Both the position numbers and the translations under genes were made by a program. Of a DNA stretch of 8,999 bases, positions 1 through 5,774 are shown piece after piece. The stretch covers positions 1 to 8,999 of the forward strand of contig JASBTC010000102.1 of assembly GCA_030148625.1 (NCBI GenBank), read 5' to 3'. Source of the stretch: Sphingobium sp. Lineage in GTDB: Bacteria; Pseudomonadota; Alphaproteobacteria; Sphingomonadales; Sphingomonadaceae. Under the pieces are notes generated by a model. That model had not been told where the DNA came from, did no database searches, and worked only from the letters and a program-made list of their open reading frames with translations. Position 1 is the first letter of the stretch, and each line of letters starts with the position of its first letter.

Positions 1-582
1 GCCGGGCTGGACCGCGAAATTGCCGGCGGCATTGGCCGCGCCGCTGCCTGTTGCGGCAAGCTGACCCAAGCTACCCTGTGCGTTGCCGGCAAATGATCCG
101 GCTGCGTTCGCGCTACCGCCGACCGCGTTCGTGCTGCCGGCAGCGGATCCAAGCGTTGCGTCCGCCGTGCCGCGCGCGCCGGTCACGGTGTCGCGCGCCA
201 GCCCGACCGCGGGTTGTGCCGCGCCGCGCACCGCGTCGGTGCCGATCGCCTGTACGGTCATATCCGCATCGGCGGACCCGCTGCCGCTTCCCGTCGCCGA
301 CCCGCCGATCGTGCGGCCGATCGTATCGACATTGCCCGTGAGGCCGCCATTGGCCGATTGGCGCGTCGAGGCGCGCGTGCTCGCGCGGCCCGACCGCCGG
401 TCGACACTGCGGTCGAGCCGGGTCTCACCGCTGCGTCCCAGCGTGCCGCCGATGCCCGAACCGAGACCGCCGGACAGGCCGCCGATCGTCTGGCCGAGCC
501 CGCGGCCGCCTAGGAGCTGGGCCGAAGCCGGTGTCGTCGCCAGCGCCAGCATGGCGGTGCTCGCAATCAGGAGAATTTTCAT
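1..582 (-). CDS. Exported Gly/Ala/Ser-rich low-complexity protein (3' end outside window)
   Basis: I do not recognise the family. The first 194 residues are visible and the frame is still open at base 1. Residues 1-21 form a clean Sec signal peptide: MKILL, a hydrophobic Ala/Leu core, then PASA before Gln22. The mature part is low complexity. A Gly/Ser/Leu segment (about 24-52) is followed by an Arg/Ser/Thr segment (55-74, the only strongly basic part). A Gly/Ala/Thr/Asp part comes next, and from about 145 the protein has Asn/Ala/Gly phrases such as NAAGSFAGNAQGS and NAAGNFA, which look like degenerate repeats. No cysteine or catalytic motif is visible. The start is supported by AAGGA placed 7 nt before the ATG. 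It lies 94 bp downstream of the exported S8 protease on the same strand, so co-transcription is plausible. A surface, matrix or adhesin-like role is inference only; the C-terminus, which could decide it, is missing. Confidence 0.8.
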   Translation of the reverse strand, partial: MKILLIASTAMLALATTPASAQLLGGRGLGQTIGGLSGGLGSGIGGTLGRSGETRLDRSVDRRSGRASTRASTRQSANGGLTGNVDTIGRTIGGSATGSGSGSADADMTVQAIGTDAVRGAAQPAVGLARDTVTGARGTADATLGSAAGSTNAVGGSANAAGSFAGNAQGSLGQLAATGSGAANAAGNFAVQPG

Positions 583-592
583 GATCTTGTCC

Positions 593-632
593 TTCCCTTC
601 GTGCCGGCGGTCAGGCCGCCGTCAGAAGGGAA
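593..632 (-). promoter_or_regulatory. Two-tier leader hairpin ending at the ribosome binding site of the low-complexity gene
   Basis: In the minus-strand transcript, TTCCCTTC (632-625) pairs perfectly with GAAGGGAA (600-593). Inside it, CGGCGG (621-616) pairs with CCGCCG (610-605) around a 5-nt loop. An internal loop of 3 and 4 nt separates the two stems. The 3' arm ends in the AA of the AAGGA ribosome binding site (594-590), 7 nt before the ATG at 582. There is no T-run after it, so it is not a standard intrinsic terminator. It may tune translation or mRNA stability between the protease gene and this gene. The pairing is read directly; the function is inferred. Confidence 0.5.
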
Positions 633-676
633 ACGGAACCGGGCCTCCCTTTAATCCCACGGCGCGAGATTTTTTC

Positions 677-1957
677 TCAGCGTGTACGGCAGTCACCGCA
701 GACCAGTCCCTGGCCGAAGATCTTGTCCGGTCCCTTCGCGCCGAGATCGATCGCGCCCTGCGCCAGCGCGCGATAGGCTGCGTCGCGACGTGCGGGATCG
801 GGCGCCGGATAATGCGCGAGCAGCGATGCGGCGACGAGGGGGGCCGCGAACGATGTGCCGCGCACTGCGGCCATGCCGCCACGTGCGTCCGCCGCGCGCA
901 TGTCGCCGCCGGGGGCCGCGAAATCGAGATGGAGTGCGCGGCCGGCTTCGATCAACGCGCGATTGCGCGCGTCGACACCGGTCACTGCGATCACGCCCGC
1001 ATAGGATGCCGGATAGGATGGCGGGGCGGCCGGGCCATCATTGCCGACCGCCGCCACGATCATCATGCCGCGCGCCTGCGCCGCGCGGACGACGCGATCG
1101 AGCAAGGGATTGCGTGGGCCGACGAGGCTGATCGTCACCACGGGCACCTGCCGTCCGGCGAGCCAGCCCAGAGCGCGCGCGATGGTCGCGGCGCTGCCGC
1201 CCGCCGGATTGTCACCATAGACATCGGCAACCAGCAGCCGCGTTCCCGGGGCGGGGCTGCGCATCGCCCCCCGGCCGACCATCAGCGAGGCGACGGCCGT
1301 CCCGTGATGGCTTGCGGACGGTGGGCCGGCGAAGCCGCGCTGCTCGATCGGCCCGTCAAGCGCGGGATGGCGAGCGACGCCGCCATCGATCATCCCGATC
1401 GCCGCGCCGGAGCCGGGCTGCGAGGTTTGCGCCATGGCGGCGAGCATCGGCATCGGCTTTGCCGCGCCGCTCTGGAAATGCAGCTGGTCGGCGCTGATCT
1501 CCGCCGGGCCGGCAATGTCGCGCAGCCTTTTCTCCGCGCGGGCCAGGCTCATGCCTTTGGGCGTGCCGAGCCGCGTATAGCGGATGTCGAGTCCGTCGAT
1601 GCTTTCCTCGCCGATCAAGGTGAAGCCGGCGTCGACGGCCTTGCGCAACGCATCCGGTGTCGCGTCGACGATCATCAGTTCGCCGCGCACCGCAGGGTCG
1701 CCCTCGGCATCGAGCTCCAAGACGCGGCGATTGGCGGAGACAGCGCTGCGCAATCGCCTCAGTCGGTCTCCGAGCAGGTTTTCGGCCATTCTGGCCGGCT
1801 CCACCCGGTCCAGAGTGTTCGAAACCGTGCGATCGATCGCGTCGGGCAGGCGCTGGATGACGGGGGGCAGCTCCGGCACGAGCTGAGCGAGCAGCGGCGC
1901 GGGCAGCCCCGCAACAAGGCATGTCAGAATGACCGGGGCTATGCGCCGCATTTGCAT
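677..1957 (-). CDS. Exported S8 family (subtilisin-like) serine protease
   Basis: The protein has 426 residues. A signal peptide ends near Ala24 (GLPAPLLA before Gln25). Residues 25 to about 175 look like a propeptide or family-specific N-terminal region, and the peptidase domain follows. The full S8 set is present: Asp191 in MIDGG, His218 in HHGTAVA, the oxyanion Asn306 in GNDG, and Ser369 in GTSFAAP. It should therefore be an active endopeptidase in the periplasm or outside the cell. The C-terminus ends in a CGDC motif (Cys420, Cys423), which could form a disulfide. The ATG at 1957 has GGAG 7 nt upstream; a second ATG two codons later is a possible alternative. The gene is divergent from the ECF sigma/anti-sigma pair across 109 bp and is followed on the same strand by an exported low-complexity protein. 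Control by the neighbouring sigma factor is inferred from this layout. Substrate unknown. Confidence 0.9.
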   Translation of the reverse strand: MQMRRIAPVILTCLVAGLPAPLLAQLVPELPPVIQRLPDAIDRTVSNTLDRVEPARMAENLLGDRLRRLRSAVSANRRVLELDAEGDPAVRGELMIVDATPDALRKAVDAGFTLIGEESIDGLDIRYTRLGTPKGMSLARAEKRLRDIAGPAEISADQLHFQSGAAKPMPMLAAMAQTSQPGSGAAIGMIDGGVARHPALDGPIEQRGFAGPPSASHHGTAVASLMVGRGAMRSPAPGTRLLVADVYGDNPAGGSAATIARALGWLAGRQVPVVTISLVGPRNPLLDRVVRAAQARGMMIVAAVGNDGPAAPPSYPASYAGVIAVTGVDARNRALIEAGRALHLDFAAPGGDMRAADARGGMAAVRGTSFAAPLVAASLLAHYPAPDPARRDAAYRALAQGAIDLGAKGPDKIFGQGLVCGDCRTR

Positions 1958-2006
1958 ATCCTAGCTCCGTGTCGAGAAATTCGTTCGATCTTTTTCGTCA
2001 TGATAG

Positions 2007-2038
2007 GGATGAAACGCAGGAGCACGACCGTTTCATCC
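2007..2038. promoter_or_regulatory. Perfect inverted repeat in the divergent protease / sigma-factor promoter region
   Basis: GGATGAAACG (2007-2016) and CGTTTCATCC (2029-2038) are exact reverse complements separated by 12 bp. The element lies between two divergent genes, 49 bp before the protease start and 28 bp before the sigma start. Each arm contains a TGAAAC core resembling ECF-type -35 elements. The element could be a bidirectional ECF promoter or an operator for a dimeric regulator. I cannot place convincing -10 elements at 16-17 nt, so promoter identity is uncertain. Confidence 0.5.
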
Positions 2039-2066
2039 GTGAAGGACAGAAGATGGTGATGCGTTG

Positions 2067-2555
2067 ATGGCGTTCGAGGGCGACATGCTGGCGCTGCTGC
2101 CGCGGCTGCGGCGTTTCGCCATGAGTCTGTCGCGCAACGCCGCGGACGGGGACGATCTGTGCCAGGCGGCGGTCGAACGCGCGTTGAAATCGCGCGATCA
2201 GTGGCAGCCGGGCACGCGACTGGACAGCTGGATGTTTCGGATCATGCGCAATTTGTGGATCGACGAGATCAGGGCCCGTGGTCGCCGCGACCAGACCTTC
2301 GTACCCGAGGAAGCGGGGGCTAAGGTGGGCGATGATGGCGACCGGCGCATCGAGATGGCGGTCGAAATCGCCGATGTCGGCCGCGCGATGGACCGGCTGC
2401 CCGCCGAGCAGCGCGAAGCGATCGCACTCGTGCTGGTCGAGGGTTTTGCCTATCGCGAGGCGGCCGAGATCCTCGACATACCGATGGGCACGCTGACGTC
2501 GCGACTGGTGCGCGGGCGCGAGGCGCTGATGCGCGAACTGGGGGAAGCGGCATGA
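2067..2555 (+). CDS. ECF-family RNA polymerase sigma factor
   Basis: A group 4 (ECF) sigma factor of about 162 residues, which directs RNA polymerase to a small regulon. Region 2 spans about residues 10-72 and includes DDLCQAAVERAL and the promoter-melting stretch WMFRIMRNLWIDEIRAR. A short acidic linker follows. Region 4 starts near 108 (MDRLPAEQREAIALV) and contains a helix-turn-helix, YREAAEILDIPMGTLTSRLVRGREAL. The length is normal for the family and there is no extra C-terminal domain. ATG at 2067 is preferred; a TTG directly before it (2064) would add one residue. The ribosome binding site is weak (GAAG about 14 nt upstream). The stop overlaps the anti-sigma start as ATGA, the usual coupling of a sigma factor with its membrane inhibitor. 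The divergent protease is the most obvious target. I cannot assign the ECF subfamily by eye. Confidence 0.9.
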   Translation: MAFEGDMLALLPRLRRFAMSLSRNAADGDDLCQAAVERALKSRDQWQPGTRLDSWMFRIMRNLWIDEIRARGRRDQTFVPEEAGAKVGDDGDRRIEMAVEIADVGRAMDRLPAEQREAIALVLVEGFAYREAAEILDIPMGTLTSRLVRGREALMRELGEAA

Positions 2556-3256
2556 CGATCGATCGCGAGACATTGATGGCCTATGCCGACGGCGAACTCG
2601 ACGAGCTGACCCGCCGCCGCGTCGAGCAGGCGATCGCGACGGATCCGGCGCTTGCCCGCCAGGTCGAGGCCGATCGTGCGCTGCGTGCCCGGATCGCGGG
2701 ACATTTTGCGCCGTTTGCGGAAGAGGCCGTGCCCGAGCGGCTGAGCGCGTTGCTTCGGACCGATGTCATCGATCTGGCTGCCGCGCGGGCCGAACGCCGG
2801 CCGGCGCGATACTGGTTCGCCAATGTCGCGGCGATCGCGGCGACATTGGTGGTCGGCATTCTTGTCGGCCAAGGCATTGCCGATCGGAATGCCGGTCCGG
2901 TCGGCGTCAGCAACGGCGTGGCGGTTGCGCAAGGGAGCCTTGCCGCCGCGCTCGACACCCAACTCGCCTCCGCGCAAGCCGGCGATGCCGCGACCCGGAT
3001 CGGGATCAGCTTTCGCAGCAATGACGGCAGCTATTGCCGGACTTTCCAGGGCGCGGGGCTGGATGGCGTCGCCTGTCGCGCCGCGGGCGGCTGGCAGGTT
3101 CGTCACATGGCGAGCGGCACCGTGCGCGCAGCGAGCGAATATCGCCAGGCAAGTTCGACCGATCCGGTGATATTGGCCGCGGCGCAGGCGATGATGGTCG
3201 GCGATCCGCTCGACGCCGCAGCCGAAGCTGCGGCGCGCGATCGGGGATGGAGATAG
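2552..3256 (+). CDS. Single-pass membrane anti-sigma factor
   Basis: The protein has 234 residues. The N-terminal cytoplasmic part carries LMAYADGELDELTRRRVE (8-25), the phrase typical of proteobacterial anti-sigma domains. This part has no cysteines, so the zinc-binding His-x3-Cys-x2-Cys signature of the ZAS group is absent. A transmembrane helix spans about 87-110 (YWFANVAAIAATLVVGILVG). The periplasmic part (111-234) contains exactly two cysteines, Cys162 (GSYCRTF) and Cys175 (GVACRAAGGW), which could form a disulfide. It should hold the upstream sigma factor inactive at the inner membrane until an envelope signal arrives. The start overlaps the sigma stop by 4 nt, so translation is probably coupled. 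Its stop lies 4 bp from the stop of the convergent DoxX-like gene, so the two transcripts probably overlap. The signal and release mechanism cannot be read from the sequence. Confidence 0.85.
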   Translation: MTIDRETLMAYADGELDELTRRRVEQAIATDPALARQVEADRALRARIAGHFAPFAEEAVPERLSALLRTDVIDLAAARAERRPARYWFANVAAIAATLVVGILVGQGIADRNAGPVGVSNGVAVAQGSLAAALDTQLASAQAGDAATRIGISFRSNDGSYCRTFQGAGLDGVACRAAGGWQVRHMASGTVRAASEYRQASSTDPVILAAAQAMMVGDPLDAAAEAAARDRGWR

Positions 3257-3260
3257 GGCG

Positions 3261-3680
3261 TCAGCCCCGCCGCAGCGGAAACAAGGCGCGCAGTGCGGGA
3301 TCGCGCAGCCACAGGCCACCCCACATGAACAGCCCCAGATAGATGCTGAAGAGAATGTGGCTGAACAGCGGGCTGCCGGCGCGGACCTGCGTCGCCATGG
3401 CGCCGCCCAACAGCCCCATCATCAGCACCGCGCCGAAGATACTCGTGCGCGGCACCAGATAGAGGATCAGGCAGGCCAGTTCGATCAGGCCGATCATGAA
3501 AGCATAGCCGGGCGGCCAGCCGAGTGCGGCCATGGTCTCCTCAGCCACTGGCATGCCGAGCAGCTTGGGCGTCACCGAAGCGCCGATCATGAACAGCGCG
3601 AACAGGCCGGTCAGCGTCCAGCCGGTCCACAGCATCGCACCGCCATTGCGGGTTTGCGCGTTTCTGGCCGCCGCGTTCAT
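3261..3680 (-). CDS. DoxX-like integral membrane protein
   Basis: A small 139-residue inner-membrane protein with four predicted helices: about 16-38 (MLWTGWTLTGLFALFMIG), 57-76 (YAFMIGLIELACLILYLVP), 79-98 (SIFGAVLMMGLLGGAMATQV) and 106-125 (ILFSIYLGLFMWGGLWL). This length and layout match DoxX-like (DoxX_2) proteins, whose biochemical role is mostly unknown. The frame is open further upstream, to an ATG at 3947. The start at 3680 was chosen because it overlaps the VOC gene's stop as ATGA, and because the longer reading would bury the VOC gene and add an arginine-rich tail of no recognisable type. It is the last gene of the arsR-SRPBCC-VOC-DoxX operon. Its 3' end faces the anti-sigma gene, and I see no terminator in the 4-bp gap. 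Confidence 0.85.
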   Translation of the reverse strand: MNAAARNAQTRNGGAMLWTGWTLTGLFALFMIGASVTPKLLGMPVAEETMAALGWPPGYAFMIGLIELACLILYLVPRTSIFGAVLMMGLLGGAMATQVRAGSPLFSHILFSIYLGLFMWGGLWLRDPALRALFPLRRG

Positions 3681-4108
3681 GGCTGGCCCGGCGTCCAGCC
3701 CGCAGCCGGAACGGTGTTGATCATCCAGGGGGTTCCGAACCGGTCGGTCAGCATGCCGAAAGCGGGCGACCAGAAGGTCGGGCCGAACGGCATCGTCGCA
3801 TTGCCGCCCTCGGCAAGCGCGTCGAACACGCGCTGCGCTTCGGCCGCATCCTCGCTGTGATAGGAGACGCTGAAGCCGCCCATGTCCTGCGCATAATGGG
3901 CGGGCGCATCGCAGCCCATGATCGCCTGGTCGCCGATCTGCAGCCATGCATGCATGATCAGGCCGCGGTCGTCCTCGCTGATCGGCACATCTTCCGGTGC
4001 CTCGTCAAAGGTGAACATCGCGGTGATCTCGCCGCGCAGCACGTCGGCATAATGCGCGAAGGCTTCGCGGCAATTGCCCTTGAAGACGAGATTGTTGATC
4101 AGCTTCAT
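3677..4108 (-). CDS. VOC family (PhnB-like glyoxalase-fold) protein
   Basis: The protein has 143 residues with the paired beta-alpha-beta-beta-beta modules of the vicinal oxygen chelate fold. Family cues are NNLVFKGNCREAFAHYADVL at the N-terminus, MHAWLQIGDQAIMGCD in the middle, GGFSVSYHSEDAAEAQRVFDAL, and PFGPTFWSPAFGMLTDRFGTPWMIN at the C-terminus. These are typical of the PhnB / 3-demethylubiquinone-9 methyltransferase-like group. Members are often annotated as methyltransferase or glyoxalase by homology, but the reaction is rarely known, so I name no substrate. Both junctions overlap by 4 nt (ATGA) with the SRPBCC gene upstream and the DoxX gene downstream, so expression is surely polycistronic. 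GAGGACC before the ATG can serve as ribosome binding site. The protein is cytoplasmic, with no signal peptide. Confidence 0.88.
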   Translation of the reverse strand: MKLINNLVFKGNCREAFAHYADVLRGEITAMFTFDEAPEDVPISEDDRGLIMHAWLQIGDQAIMGCDAPAHYAQDMGGFSVSYHSEDAAEAQRVFDALAEGGNATMPFGPTFWSPAFGMLTDRFGTPWMINTVPAAGWTPGQP

Positions 4109-4602
4109 CGGCGGTCCTCTCTCTCATTGATCGATAAGGCCAGCCAGCGATCGAAGCGTTCGAAACTACTGGTCCAGCCATGATGATGTCCGGTCAGGCT
4201 CTGTGCGGACTTGAGCCCTTCATGCGTGAAGTCCATGCGCGTGCGCCCGTCGGGCAATTCGGCGAGCGCGATAGTGACGAGCGTGTCGACGGGCGGGCCG
4301 TCCTCATGATCGCCTTCCCATTTGAAAGTGAAGACCAGCCGTGCGGGCGGATCGATCTCGCGATAGGTGCCGCGCTGCCACAGCAGCGCACCCGTTTCCG
4401 GCGATTTGAGACAGGCGCTCCAGGCACCGCCGACGCGCAGATCCTGCTCGGCGTGGATGGCGGGAAACTCGACGGGACCCAGCCATGCGACCAGCATCTC
4501 CGCCTTGGTCCAGGCAAGCCAGATCAGGTCGCGCGGCGCGTCGAATTCTCGGACGAGGTGAAGCGTCTCGCGAGAGGATATCCCGTCAGCTTGGCCGGAC
4601 AT
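4105..4602 (-). CDS. SRPBCC / AHSA1-like START-fold protein
   Basis: The protein has 165 residues with the AHSA1 (Hsp90 ATPase activator homologue 1-like) version of the START/Bet v 1 fold. The opening TLHLVREFDAPRDLIWLAWTKAEMLVAWLGP, the central DLRVGGAWSACL, the strand PARLVFTFKWEGD and the C-terminal GWTSSFERFDRWLAL are the usual landmarks. Such bacterial proteins have a hydrophobic cavity and are thought to bind small hydrophobic ligands. The Hsp90 name is inherited from the eukaryotic homologue and does not imply a chaperone role here. GGGAG sits 6 nt before the ATG. The gene starts inside the end of the ArsR gene (17-nt overlap). An ArsR regulator followed by an AHSA1/SRPBCC gene is a very common bacterial pair, which supports both calls. 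The ligand is unknown. Confidence 0.9.
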   Translation of the reverse strand: MSGQADGISSRETLHLVREFDAPRDLIWLAWTKAEMLVAWLGPVEFPAIHAEQDLRVGGAWSACLKSPETGALLWQRGTYREIDPPARLVFTFKWEGDHEDGPPVDTLVTIALAELPDGRTRMDFTHEGLKSAQSLTGHHHGWTSSFERFDRWLALSINEREDRR

Positions 4603-4933
4603 CGCGGTCTCCCGACTGGATGCGTTTCAGATAGGCGTCGAGCCGGTCGAAGCTCGCGTCCCAGAAACGGCGATATTGATCGAGCCAGTCGCTGACGGGT
4701 TTCATCGCCATCGGCTCCAGCCGGGCGGGGCGCCATTGCGCCGCCTTGCCGCGACTGATCAACCCCGACCGCTCGAGCACCTTCAGATGCTTGGAGATCG
4801 CGGGCAGGCTCATCTCGAACGGTGCGGCGAGATCGTTCACCGACGCCTCGCCTTCGCTCAGCCGCGCCAGGATGGCGCGACGGGTGGGGTCGGCAAGTGC
4901 TGCGAAGGTTGCACTGAGTGGGTCGGTCTGCAT
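4586..4933 (-). CDS. ArsR/SmtB-family winged-helix repressor (likely not metal-responsive)
   Basis: The protein has 115 residues from ATG 4933. Landmarks are FAALADPTRRAILARLSEGE (10-29), the recognition segment VNDLAAPFEMSLPAISKHLKVLERSGLI (32-59), then the wing and a C-terminal dimer helix. The ELCVCDL metal site of true ArsR/SmtB sensors is absent and the protein has no cysteine. It is therefore probably a ligand-free or small-molecule repressor like others paired with SRPBCC genes. An in-frame ATG at 4969 would add 12 residues (MNLTYRLNTNTA). I reject it because that stretch is encoded by the palindromic operator and the -10/-35 region, which would lie upstream of the transcript. No ribosome binding site precedes 4933, which fits a leaderless message. 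It is the first gene of a four-gene operon that it probably autorepresses. Confidence 0.9.
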   Translation of the reverse strand: MQTDPLSATFAALADPTRRAILARLSEGEASVNDLAAPFEMSLPAISKHLKVLERSGLISRGKAAQWRPARLEPMAMKPVSDWLDQYRRFWDASFDRLDAYLKRIQSGDRDVRPS

Positions 4934-4940
4934 GGCGGTA

Positions 4941-4969
4941 TTTGTATTTAACCGATAAGTTAAATTCAA
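4941..4969 (-). promoter_or_regulatory. Promoter of the arsR operon with palindromic operator in the -35/-10 spacer
   Basis: On the minus strand, TTGAAT (4969-4964) is followed after exactly 17 nt by TACAAA (4946-4941), a plausible sigma-70-type -35/-10 pair. The spacer is filled by a palindrome, ATTTAAC-N6-GTTAAAT (4946-4965, 7-bp perfect arms), a typical size and symmetry for an ArsR dimer site. Repressor bound there would block polymerase. Transcription would begin around 4934-4935, one or two bases before the ATG. The low-GC block stands out from its GC-rich surroundings. Confidence 0.7.
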
Positions 4970-5106
4970 GCCAAATCGCGAGACGTCGCATCATGCGGGC
5001 CGGCCGCATGCTGAATGTTCACCGGGTCCGGTTAGGCCCGGATGGCGTGAATTTATCTTGAAGTGCGCGTGCGTCGGCGAAGCGTGCCGTCAGAAACGGC
5101 TATGCT
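4970..5106. other. Non-coding gap between the lipoprotein gene and the arsR promoter
   Basis: A stretch of 137 bp with no convincing gene. It contains only weak potential hairpins (for example TCCGG-N6-CCGGA near 5028-5043) without a T-run. I cannot identify a terminator for the upstream lipoprotein gene with confidence. Confidence 0.5.
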
Positions 5107-5667
5107 TCAGGGGGTGACGCTGAGCGAATCCAGCACGCGGACGGCGATAGGGTCGAGCGCCGCGGCGCGGGACACGGGGTAGCGGACCATGACGCTCGCC
5201 ATCGCGCCTTTGGAGGTCTTGAGCAGACGGATACGGATGCGGTCGCCCTCGGCGGTCGCGGCGCCGCGATATTCGCGCTCGCCGACCATGGCCCCCTCGA
5301 CCTCGGTCGTGCCGTCGCGCAGTGCCTCGATCGCCTGCTGGAAATCGGCGTCGCCTTCATTGTCAGCGCCATAGGCGCGCATATCCGCGTCGGTCGCCTT
5401 GTCTTCGAAGATACTGCCGTCTTCGTTGGCGGCGGCGCTCAATTGCGCCCAGCCCTCGGGGATCATGACCGAGAAGCCGTATTTGCGATTGGCATAGGTG
5501 CCGACGGGCTCGTCCGGTTCGCCTTCCAGTGCCACCGGCTCGCTGTCCACCGGGGTCACTTTTTGTGCGGCTTCGGCATTGTCATTGCCGGTGGCCGCCC
5601 GGTCGCACGCCGCCAGGCCGATCACGGCCGCCAACGCGCAAATATATGAAAGTCCCCGATCCCGCAT
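5107..5667 (-). CDS. Predicted periplasmic lipoprotein of unknown function
   Basis: The protein has 186 residues. The N-terminus is a lipoprotein signal: MRDRG, a hydrophobic core (YICALAAVIG), then lipobox LAAC with Cys21, followed by Asp22. In enteric bacteria Asp at +2 keeps lipoproteins in the inner membrane; whether that rule holds here is uncertain. A low-complexity acidic linker (about 22-56) leads to a folded domain starting with YANRKYGFSVMIPEGWAQL. That opening resembles PsbP/DUF1795-like periplasmic domains, but the match is by eye only. The domain ends with DPIAVRVLDSLSVTP. There is no other cysteine and no catalytic motif I recognise. The ribosome binding site is poor, but no other in-frame start would keep the signal peptide. 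It lies on the same strand 107 bp downstream of the sigma-54 regulator, with a possible hairpin terminator between them, so it is probably a separate unit. Confidence 0.75.
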   Translation of the reverse strand: MRDRGLSYICALAAVIGLAACDRAATGNDNAEAAQKVTPVDSEPVALEGEPDEPVGTYANRKYGFSVMIPEGWAQLSAAANEDGSIFEDKATDADMRAYGADNEGDADFQQAIEALRDGTTEVEGAMVGEREYRGAATAEGDRIRIRLLKTSKGAMASVMVRYPVSRAAALDPIAVRVLDSLSVTP

Positions 5668-5749
5668 GACCGATTTTCTGACACGCCGAATCCGTAACGG
5701 TCAATTGGCTGGATGGACGATTCTGCGGAGAAATGGCGAAAATCTGAAC

Positions 5750-5766
5750 CGATCCGGTCAGGATCG
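5750..5766 (-). terminator. Possible intrinsic terminator of the sigma-54 regulator gene
   Basis: CGATCC and GGATCG form a 6-bp stem with a 5-nt loop (TGACC on the minus strand), starting 8 nt after the regulator's TAA. The minus strand then reads GTTCAGATTTT, an interrupted T-rich stretch. The stem is short and the tract imperfect, so this is tentative. Confidence 0.35.
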
Positions 5767-5774
5767 CCGCCGGC

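Noticed and set aside
83..2059. A 658-codon open frame on the plus strand
   Set aside because: It runs antisense across the signal-peptide protein and the S8 protease, which have clear motifs and ribosome binding sites. Its arginine/alanine/proline-rich product is typical of GC-rich shadow frames.
3681..3947. N-terminal extension of the DoxX-like protein
   Set aside because: It lies wholly within the VOC gene in another frame and is arginine-rich. The ATGA overlap at 3677-3680 gives the correct start.
4948..4963. TTAA-N8-TTAA resembling a CtrA box
   Set aside because: The CtrA consensus has a 7-bp spacer. Here the spacing is 8 and the motif is better explained by a 20-bp ArsR-type palindrome within the promoter.
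5028..5043. TCCGG-N6-CCGGA hairpin as terminator of the lipoprotein gene
   Set aside because: The stem is only 5 bp, there is no T-run after it on the minus strand, and it lies more than 60 bp past the stop codon.
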